Origin: an uncultured Aliiroseovarius sp. | GTDB lineage: Bacteria; Pseudomonadota; Alphaproteobacteria; Rhodobacterales; Rhodobacteraceae | Direction: 5' to 3' | DNA length: 64,000 bases | NCBI RefSeq assembly: GCF_947492455.1 | Contig: NZ_CANLNB010000006.1 | Coordinates: 62,001 to 126,000, forward strand | In this document: positions 25,905 to 32,307 of the stretch, one piece after another | Layout: each line of letters starts with the position of its first letter | Numbering within the stretch: the stretch's first letter is position 1 | Made by a program: the position numbers and the translations under genes | Notes under the pieces: generated by a model | The model's input: only the letters and a program-made list of their open reading frames with translations | Told to the model about the DNA's origin: nothing | Databases searched by the model: none

Positions 25905-26765
25905 TTACCCTGTGCGCTCTTGTTCCAATTCGGCGCTTTCCCACGCCAAAAGAGCGCGCTTGACCGGAAGGCCCCAGTGATAGCCCCCAAGTGCCCCGGA
26001 CTTGCGCAAGGCGCGGTGGCAGGGGATCAGCCAGCTGACCGGGTTACGTCCGACCGCAGTGCCCACGGCGCGTACGGCGCGGGGCTGTCCGATCGTCTCG
26101 GCGATCTGCCCATAAGTGGTGACGTGGCCCGAGGGGATCGACAAGAGCGCCTCCCAGACTTTGATCTGTAGGGGCGAGCCGATCAGATGCAGTGGGGTCT
26201 TTCCGCCTTCTCCCGGCGTGGTGTCATAGGCCGCCAGAACCCAAGGCCGCAGGAACATTGGATCCTCGATGAAGGTGGCGTTGGGCCAGCGTGAGGTCAG
26301 ATCAGCGAAGGTTTCCTGAACCCCGGTTTCGTCTGCAAATCCGATGCCGCAGATGCCGCGTTCCGTGCCCATCACCAAGGACGCCCCAAACGGGCTGTCG
26401 AACCAGCCCCAATAGATCGTCAGGCCCTCGCCCTTCTTGGCATACTCGCCGGGGCTCATCGCCTCCCAGCGCAGGAAAAGGTCATGCAGACGCCCTTGGC
26501 CGGACAGGCCCACCGACTGCGCCGTCTCTAGGGTCGAGAACCGCTCGGCCAGCAATGTTTTGGCGTGGCCCAGCGTCAGAAACTGTTGATAGCGTTTAGG
26601 CGACACACCGACCCAGCGCGAAAACACGCGCTGAAAATGTGCGGGCGACATGTCCATCTTCGCGGCCAAGCTGTCCAGTGACAGAGTCTCGCCGCCTGCC
26701 GCGTCGATCTCGTCAATCGCGCGGCGGATCACGTTGTAATGATAGCTGTCTTCGGTCGGTGTCAT
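25905..26765 (-). CDS. O6-methylguanine-DNA methyltransferase fused to an AraC-type DNA-binding domain (Ada-like, lacking the Ada zinc domain)
   Basis: The protein removes methyl groups from O6-methylguanine by suicide transfer to Cys249, in the motif IPCHRAL (residues 247-253). The helix arginine block GQPRAVRAVGTAVGRNP precedes it. The N-terminal 110 residues form an AraC-type helix-turn-helix pair (LAAKMDMSPAHFQRVFSRWVG), so the protein combines regulator and repair enzyme. The Ada N-terminal phosphotriester domain with four zinc cysteines is absent. The start MTPTEDSY at 26765 is preferred over frames open to 26888. It is divergent from nth, another DNA repair gene. Confidence 0.9.
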   Translation of the reverse strand: MTPTEDSYHYNVIRRAIDEIDAAGGETLSLDSLAAKMDMSPAHFQRVFSRWVGVSPKRYQQFLTLGHAKTLLAERFSTLETAQSVGLSGQGRLHDLFLRWEAMSPGEYAKKGEGLTIYWGWFDSPFGASLVMGTERGICGIGFADETGVQETFADLTSRWPNATFIEDPMFLRPWVLAAYDTTPGEGGKTPLHLIGSPLQIKVWEALLSIPSGHVTTYGQIAETIGQPRAVRAVGTAVGRNPVSWLIPCHRALRKSGALGGYHWGLPVKRALLAWESAELEQERTG

Positions 26766-26881
26766 CTGAAGCCTCATGCGTCTATGCCACGAGCTTGCCT
26801 TTTCTGCCCCGGCAAGGCGACCCGGAAATTGCGCATTGAACGTGGCTCGCGTAAGACGATCTGCGGAAATGGATGGACGCG

Positions 26882-27526
26882 ATGGCAAAACAACTCGGAT
26901 ATCATCAGATCCGCGAGATCTTTGAGCGCTTCCGCGAACTGGAAGCCGAACCTAAAGGCGAGCTGGAGCATGTGAATGTCTACACGCTGGTCGTGGCGGT
27001 GGCCCTGTCGGCGCAGGCGACCGATGCGGGCGTGAACAAAGCCACGCGGGCACTGTTCAAAGTGGCGGACACGCCGCAGAAGATGCTGGATCTAGGGCTA
27101 GAGGGGCTGACCGAGCACATCAAAACCATCGGGCTGTTCCGCCAGAAGGCCAAGAACGTGATGAAGCTGAGCCAGATCTTAGTGGATGAGTATGGGGGCG
27201 AGGTGCCGAACTCGCGCGCAGCGCTTCAGTCGCTGCCAGGCGTGGGGCGCAAGACCGCCAATGTGGTTCTGAACATGTGGTGGGGGGTGCCCGCGCAGGC
27301 CGTGGACACGCATATCTTCCGGGTTGGCAATCGCACCGGCATCGCCGTGGGTAAGAACGTCGATGCGGTCGAGCGCGCGATCGAAGACAACATCCCCGCC
27401 GACTTTCAACAACATGCGCATCACTGGTTGATCCTGCATGGGCGCTATACCTGCAAGGCCCGCAAGCCAATGTGCGGTAATTGCATTATTCGGGACCTCT
27501 GTCCCTTCGAGGAAAAGAAATTATGA
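26882..27526 (+). CDS. nth: Endonuclease III (DNA glycosylase/AP lyase)
   Basis: Nth removes oxidised pyrimidines and nicks at abasic sites. The 214-residue protein has the helix-hairpin-helix LPGVGRKTA with catalytic Lys124, the catalytic Asp142 in VDTHIFRV, and the C-terminal [4Fe-4S] ligands Cys191, 198, 201 and 207 (C-x6-C-x2-C-x5-C). Complete and typical. An ATG three codons upstream is possible. It overlaps the kinase gene by 4 bp (ATGA) and shares a control region with the divergent methyltransferase gene. Confidence 0.97.
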   Translation: MAKQLGYHQIREIFERFRELEAEPKGELEHVNVYTLVVAVALSAQATDAGVNKATRALFKVADTPQKMLDLGLEGLTEHIKTIGLFRQKAKNVMKLSQILVDEYGGEVPNSRAALQSLPGVGRKTANVVLNMWWGVPAQAVDTHIFRVGNRTGIAVGKNVDAVERAIEDNIPADFQQHAHHWLILHGRYTCKARKPMCGNCIIRDLCPFEEKKL

Positions 27527-28515
27527 CGAAAAAGTACAAGGTTGTCGGGATTGGCAACGCGGTTGTGGATGTCATTACCACCGCCGATGACAGCTTTCTG
27601 GAGCTGATGGGCATCGAGAAGGGCATCATGCAACTGGTCGAGAAAGACCGGGCCGAGGTGCTGTACGCCGCGATGCAAGAACGCAAACAAGCGGCGGGTG
27701 GATCGGTTGCAAACACAATCGCCGGGATCGGCAATCTGGGTCTGACCACCGGCTTTGTGGGCCGCGTGCATGACGACGCGCTTGGTCATTTCTATGCCGA
27801 CGCGATGGAGATGGACGGCACCCGTTTTGTGAATCCGCCGGTGCCCGGAGGCGAGCTGCCGACCTCGCGTTCGATGATCTTCGTCTCACCCGATGGCGAG
27901 CGATCGATGAACACCTATCTGGGCATCTCGGCCGAACTTGGCCCGGACGATGTGGACCCGGACGTCGCCGCGGACGCCGAGATCGTGTTCCTTGAAGGCT
28001 ACCTGTTCGACAAGGACAAAGGGAAAGAGGCGTTTATCGCCATGGCCCGCGCCTGTCGTTCGGCTGGCGGTAAGGCTGGGATCGCGATCTCTGACCCGTT
28101 CTGTGTTGAGCGTCACCGCACCGACTTCCTGATGCTGATCGAGCACGAGCTGGACTATGTGATCGGCAACGAGGAAGAGCTGAAGTCGCTGTTCCAAACC
28201 GATGATCTGGAAGAGGCAATGGCAAAAACCGCCGAGATCTGCCCGCTGGTCGCTTGCACCCGTTCGGGTGACGGGGTGTCGATCTTGGCCGGTGGTGAAC
28301 GTGTCGACGTGCCGGTCGAACGTATCGTTCCAGTGGACGCCACCGGGGCAGGGGACGGGTTTGCTGCCGGGTTCCTCTATGGTCTGGCTACCGGCGCCGA
28401 TATGCGTGTCTGCGGCGAGATGGGCTGCACCGTGGCAGGCGAGGTGATCCGCCATATCGGCCCGCGCGCGGATCGAAATCTGCCCGCGCTGTTCCGCGAA
28501 AAAGGGCTGATCTAA
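27523..28515 (+). CDS. PfkB-family sugar/nucleoside kinase (adenosine kinase-like)
   Basis: The 330-residue ribokinase-fold enzyme has the N-terminal GIGNAVVDVI motif (residues 9-18), the AGGSVANTIAGIGNLG substrate loop near 58-73 and the C-terminal anion-hole/catalytic motif DATGAGDGFAAGFLYG, whose Asp is the base. I associate this subgroup with adenosine kinase annotation in alphaproteobacteria, but the substrate is not proven by sequence. It is translationally coupled to nth. A strong terminator follows. Confidence 0.85.
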   Translation: MTKKYKVVGIGNAVVDVITTADDSFLELMGIEKGIMQLVEKDRAEVLYAAMQERKQAAGGSVANTIAGIGNLGLTTGFVGRVHDDALGHFYADAMEMDGTRFVNPPVPGGELPTSRSMIFVSPDGERSMNTYLGISAELGPDDVDPDVAADAEIVFLEGYLFDKDKGKEAFIAMARACRSAGGKAGIAISDPFCVERHRTDFLMLIEHELDYVIGNEEELKSLFQTDDLEEAMAKTAEICPLVACTRSGDGVSILAGGERVDVPVERIVPVDATGAGDGFAAGFLYGLATGADMRVCGEMGCTVAGEVIRHIGPRADRNLPALFREKGLI

Positions 28516-28528
28516 GCCGTAAAACGGA

Positions 28529-28566
28529 AAAGCCCGGATCGCAGGATCCGGGCTTTCTTTTTTTGG
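28529..28566 (+). terminator. Rho-independent terminator of the nth-kinase operon
   Basis: A 12-bp stem (28529-28540 with 28545-28556), loop GCAG, followed by CTTTTTTTTT. It is positioned just before the convergent OsmC gene. Confidence 0.93.
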
Positions 28567-28578
28567 GCGAGATGGAGC

Positions 28579-28995
28579 TTATTCGGTGTCCACGACCTGG
28601 AAATCGTGGGTGACGTTCGCCAAGGCAGCCATCATCGCCGAGGCCGAACAGTATTTATCGACCGACAGCGAGATCGCGCGTTCCACTTTGTCCGCACTGA
28701 CCCCACGCCCTTTGACGATGAAGTGCAGGTGGATCTTGGTGAAGACCTTGGGATCGGTCTCGGCGCGTTCGGCATCGACTTCCACATCGACATCCTCAAT
28801 GCGCTGGCGTTGTTTTTGCAGGATCGACACAACATCATAGGCCGAGCAGCCCGCAGTTCCGATCAACAGCAGTTCCATCGGGCTGGGGCCGGGTGTCCCT
28901 GCACCGTCATGGCCCGTGCCAAGAACAATATTATGGCCGGTGCCAGAGGTGCCAATAAAGGTGCGGGCCTCGGCCCATTTTACGCGCGCTTTCAT
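28579..28995 (-). CDS. OsmC-family peroxide reductase-like protein
   Basis: OsmC/Ohr proteins reduce organic hydroperoxides with a pair of cysteines. The 138-residue protein has Cys50 in GTAGCSAYDVV and Cys116 in DKYCSAS, the expected pair, and the PSPMELLLIG block. It is closest to the YhfA-like OsmC branch, judging from the CSAYDVV motif. The start follows GAAAGCAC. It is downstream of the sulfotransferase gene on the same strand with a 26-bp gap, so the two may be co-transcribed. Confidence 0.88.
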   Translation of the reverse strand: MKARVKWAEARTFIGTSGTGHNIVLGTGHDGAGTPGPSPMELLLIGTAGCSAYDVVSILQKQRQRIEDVDVEVDAERAETDPKVFTKIHLHFIVKGRGVSADKVERAISLSVDKYCSASAMMAALANVTHDFQVVDTE

Positions 28996-29021
28996 GTGCT
29001 TTCCTTCGCAGTCAGACGGGA

Positions 29022-29840
29022 TCAGTCGCCCAGCTTGGCGTGGACCTCGTCCAGATCAATCTCGCCGATGGGCATTTTGTTCCCGGGATTTTCGAAGTCG
29101 TACTTAAACAACTCGAAGTCCTTCTTGAAGATCTCATAGACCAGATGCATCGACAGATCGTCGAAATAGTCTTCGACCGGGTGGGCGCGTTTGGGGCCGT
29201 GGCCTTCGCTTTCGTTGAAGCGGGGGATCTGGGCAAGGTCCACCGCATGCGGGGTATCAATGGCGTCCAAGACAGACTGCATGCCGTCGTTGAATTTCTC
29301 GGTCCAGAAAATGTTGTTGTAGCGCCCACCATTCACGATGAAGGTCGAGACGTGGCCCGACATGGCCGACCAATGGATGTCCGGGTCCATCGGCTTGCGC
29401 CAGCGGATGGTGTCGCGGGCAAACAGAAGGAAGCGGCGGAAGCTTTGGATCTGGTCAAACTCGAATCCGGTGTCCGGCTCGCCCACCTCGATCCCGTACT
29501 TTTGGATCAGTAGGGGCACCAGATTACCGCGATAGCGCTTACCGTTGCGTTGAATGCCACAAATCTTGTCAAAGAAGCTGGACAGAATCCGCGTGTAGGG
29601 GTTGCGCACGCAGGTAAAGGCATAGCTTTTGTGATCGCGCACATTCGCTTCGATCATCGGTTGGGAATAGTCCTGCGCCCACTTGTGCATCCGGTCTTTG
29701 CTGTCGTGAATGTCGCCATCGAAGAACTCGCCATGATCCGAATAGTACATGATCTGCCCAATGGTGGAACACGCACATTTGGGAACCACGCGATAGACTA
29801 CGCTTTCGCTTTCAGTCATCCAGACACCGGGAAACCCCAT
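29022..29840 (-). CDS. Sulfotransferase family 2 (carbohydrate sulfotransferase-like)
   Basis: Cytosolic in appearance, without signal or membrane helix, this 272-residue protein has the PAPS 5'-phosphosulfate loop as VPKCACSTIGQIM (residues 19-31) and the 3'-phosphate segment CVRNPYTRILSSFFDK (77-92). These are the two hallmarks of the Sulfotransfer_2 family, which includes animal chondroitin/HNK-1 sulfotransferases. It should transfer sulfate from PAPS to a sugar of an unknown glycan. It is divergent from a GT14-like glycosyltransferase across 150 AT-rich bp, which suggests a shared glycan pathway (inference). Confidence 0.82.
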   Translation of the reverse strand: MGFPGVWMTESESVVYRVVPKCACSTIGQIMYYSDHGEFFDGDIHDSKDRMHKWAQDYSQPMIEANVRDHKSYAFTCVRNPYTRILSSFFDKICGIQRNGKRYRGNLVPLLIQKYGIEVGEPDTGFEFDQIQSFRRFLLFARDTIRWRKPMDPDIHWSAMSGHVSTFIVNGGRYNNIFWTEKFNDGMQSVLDAIDTPHAVDLAQIPRFNESEGHGPKRAHPVEDYFDDLSMHLVYEIFKKDFELFKYDFENPGNKMPIGEIDLDEVHAKLGD

Positions 29841-29990
29841 AAAATACCTCGTCTTCTAAATACTTGGTTCGCGCAGATAGTTTGTTTGTGAACAGATTGC
29901 GTAAAAAAGTAAAGAATCTCTGTTTTTCTGATAGATGTTCACGCTATTTAGGTCGGGATATCGTCAATCCCAAAGGTCTTACGCGGTTAC

Positions 29991-31568
29991 ATGGCCAAAA
30001 TTGCCTTCATTCTGTTGTGTCACAAAGACCCCGAATCCATCATCTCGCAAGCGCGGCAGCTGACGGCGGCGGGTGATTATATGGCGATCCACTTCGATGC
30101 GCGCGCCAATCCCGCCGATTTCCAGCGCATTCAGGATGCGTTGAAGGGCAATCCCAATGTGGCTTTTGCGGCGAAGCGCATCAAATGCGGCTGGGGGGAA
30201 TGGTCCTTGGTGCAGGCGACCCTGAACGCGGTCGAAGCTGCATTGGGGGCCTTCCCGCGCGCCACGCATTTCTACATGCTGTCAGGCGATTGCATGGCGA
30301 TCAAATCGGCCGAATATGCCCATGAATTGCTGGACCGCGACGACGTCGACTATATCGAAAGCTTCGACTTTTTCGAAAGCGACTGGATCAAGACCGGCAT
30401 GAAGGAAGAACGGCTGATCTATCGCCACTTCCTGAACGAACGCAAACACAAGAAGCTGTTTTACACCTCGTTCCAGCTGCAAAAGAAGCTGGGCCTGACG
30501 CGCGAAATTCCTGCTGACATTCAGGTGATGATCGGCAGCCAATGGTGGTGTCTGCGCCGCCGCACCGTCGAATGGGTGATGAAGTTCTGCCAAGAGCGCA
30601 AAGACGTGATGCGCTTCTTTCGCACCACGTGGATTCCAGACGAGACCTTCTTTCAAACCATTGTGCGCCATCTGGTGCCGGACAGCGAAATCCGCACCAG
30701 CACGCTGACCTTCCTGATGTTCACAGACTATGGGATGCCGGTGACCTTCTACAACGACCACTATGACTTGCTGCTGAGCCAGGACTTTCTGTTTGCCCGC
30801 AAGATCAGCCCCGAGGCGACTGAGCTGAAGCAACGTTTGGGGGATCTTTATGCGGCGAAGGGTGTCGATTTCCAGATCTCGAACGAAGGGCGCAGCCTGT
30901 TTCGCTTCTTGACCAGCCGGGGTCGCAATGGCGTCCGCTTCGCGCCCCGCTTCTGGGAGGCCGAGGCCAGCTTGGGCCGTGAGCGAGAGCTTCTGATTGT
31001 CGTGGCCAAGAAATGGCATGTGGCCAAACGTCTGGTCCACAAGATTAAAGAAGTCACGGGGATCGAGACCATCGAATACCTGTTCGACGAAGATAGCTGC
31101 CCGATGCCTGATCTGGGCGGTATTCAGACCCAAATGGGCAAGCGTGCGCGCCACCGCCGGGCACTGATGCGGATGCTGCTCGAGTATTACAATACTGATC
31201 GCATGGTCGTCTGCATGGACCCCAAGAATATGGAGATGTTCCAAGACTTCTTCGCGGACCGCTGCACCACACGGCTGTTGGAAGTCGAAAGCGCCTTCAC
31301 GGACGACTATCTTGCCGGGCATGCCATCCGTATCGGGCTTGCGGGCGAGAACACCTCGAAAGCCGCAATGGACCGGCTTTTGCCCACAATCCGTGCGGAT
31401 GTGACGGGCGAAAGCGACCAGATCCGGGACGCGGGCTTTCAGAACTACTATCGCATCAGCGAGCTGCGCGAGGCGCCGGAAAACGCGCTCGCCATTTCGC
31501 AATTCCTGTCGATCCAGCCCGACGAGGCGCTTCAGATCGCACAGACCAATCACCTGTTTGAGGACTGA
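29991..31568 (+). CDS. GT14-like (core-2/I-branching, xylosyltransferase) glycosyltransferase with C-terminal DUF5928-type domain
   Basis: The 525-residue protein has no signal peptide. Residues 1-270 match the Branch/GT14 family: start MAKIAFILLCHKDPESI, the HFDARAN block, the RIKCGWGEWSLVQATLNAVEAAL core (63-85), SGDCMAIKS (95-103) and the GSQWWCLRR acceptor region followed by PDETFFQT. GT14 enzymes transfer GlcNAc or xylose in animals. Residues about 275-525 form a second domain, which I match to DUF5928, with the VVAKKWHVAKRLVHKIKEVTG segment; its function is unknown. The HIT gene follows 3 bp later. The divergent neighbour is a carbohydrate sulfotransferase. Confidence 0.82.
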   Translation: MAKIAFILLCHKDPESIISQARQLTAAGDYMAIHFDARANPADFQRIQDALKGNPNVAFAAKRIKCGWGEWSLVQATLNAVEAALGAFPRATHFYMLSGDCMAIKSAEYAHELLDRDDVDYIESFDFFESDWIKTGMKEERLIYRHFLNERKHKKLFYTSFQLQKKLGLTREIPADIQVMIGSQWWCLRRRTVEWVMKFCQERKDVMRFFRTTWIPDETFFQTIVRHLVPDSEIRTSTLTFLMFTDYGMPVTFYNDHYDLLLSQDFLFARKISPEATELKQRLGDLYAAKGVDFQISNEGRSLFRFLTSRGRNGVRFAPRFWEAEASLGRERELLIVVAKKWHVAKRLVHKIKEVTGIETIEYLFDEDSCPMPDLGGIQTQMGKRARHRRALMRMLLEYYNTDRMVVCMDPKNMEMFQDFFADRCTTRLLEVESAFTDDYLAGHAIRIGLAGENTSKAAMDRLLPTIRADVTGESDQIRDAGFQNYYRISELREAPENALAISQFLSIQPDEALQIAQTNHLFED

Positions 31569-31571
31569 CCA

Positions 31572-31955
31572 ATGCCCTACAGCTATGACGACCAGAATAT
31601 CTTCGCCAAGATCCTGCGCGGCGAGATCCCGAATGACACCGTCTATGAAGACGAGCACGCGCTGGCGTTCAAGGACATCATGCCAAAAGCGCCGCACCAC
31701 GTGTTGGTGATTCCCAAAGGCCCGTATGTGACCTTCGATCATCTGGCCACTGACGGCTCGGACGCAGAAATCGTGGGCTTCACCCGTGCCGTGGGCAAGG
31801 TCTGCGCGCTTCTGGGGGTCGAGCCAGGTAATGCTGGCGACGGATACCGTATGATTTCAAACGCGGGCGAGCATGGCGTGCAAGAGGTTCCGCACCTGCA
31901 CGTTCATATTCTGGCAGGCCGCCCCATCGGGCGCATGGTATCGCGCGCGGATTGA
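31572..31955 (+). CDS. HIT-family nucleotide hydrolase (HINT-like)
   Basis: The 127-residue protein contains the histidine triad HLHVH (His108, 110 and 112), which cleaves nucleoside phosphoramidates or similar nucleotide conjugates. The N-terminal NIFAKILRGEIPNDTVYED block is diagnostic of the HINT/PKCI branch. It starts 3 bp after the glycosyltransferase and probably shares its transcript, although a metabolic link is not obvious. Typical length and intact active site. Confidence 0.93.
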   Translation: MPYSYDDQNIFAKILRGEIPNDTVYEDEHALAFKDIMPKAPHHVLVIPKGPYVTFDHLATDGSDAEIVGFTRAVGKVCALLGVEPGNAGDGYRMISNAGEHGVQEVPHLHVHILAGRPIGRMVSRAD

Positions 31956-32024
31956 CGGTTCGCCCTTGCGGCACCACCCGCGCGGGGCGTAAATAGACCA
32001 ACACAAATGACAGAGGTGTCTCAC

Positions 32025-32213
32025 ATGACCCAACCGGCTCCTGAAACCAAAATCGTAGACAGCTACAAGGTCTCTTGCGACGGCGGCGAGGGCGCGCTGG
32101 GTCATCCGCGCGTCTACTTGCAGATCCCGAACGAACATGGCTGGGTGGAATGCCCCTATTGCGATTGCAAGTTCGTCCACAAGGATCACGCAGACGACGA
32201 CAAAGCCGCCTGA
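32025..32213 (+). CDS. CHCC zinc-finger protein (NDUFS6-like domain)
   Basis: This is a 62-residue protein with the zf-CHCC pattern: Cys18 (KVSCDGG), His27 in LGHPRVYL, and Cys43/Cys46 in [10 protein letters not shown]. The same zinc domain occurs in the mitochondrial complex I accessory subunit NDUFS6, and alphaproteobacteria carry small stand-alone homologs thought to associate with complex I. The ATG at 32025 follows AGAGGTGT at suitable spacing; an ATG six codons earlier (32007) is possible but would have to share that site. It is followed by a terminator. Confidence 0.88.
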   Translation: MTQPAPETKIVDSYKVSCDGGEGALGHPRVYLQIPNEHGWVECPYCDCKFVHKDHADDDKAA

Positions 32214-32239
32214 TTTCTGCCGGGCTGCACTTAAATCCG

Positions 32240-32268
32240 GGCCGCGGGCTGGTGCCTCGCGGCCTTTT
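32240..32268 (+). terminator. Rho-independent terminator after the CHCC zinc-finger gene
   Basis: A 7-bp GC-rich stem (GGCCGCG / CGCGGCC, 32240-32246 with 32258-32264) and a U-run of four, 27 bp after the stop and upstream of polA. Confidence 0.75.
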
Positions 32269-32307
32269 GCGTCTTAACTGGTCACACGCGTTTCAGGGGG
32301 AATTCCA

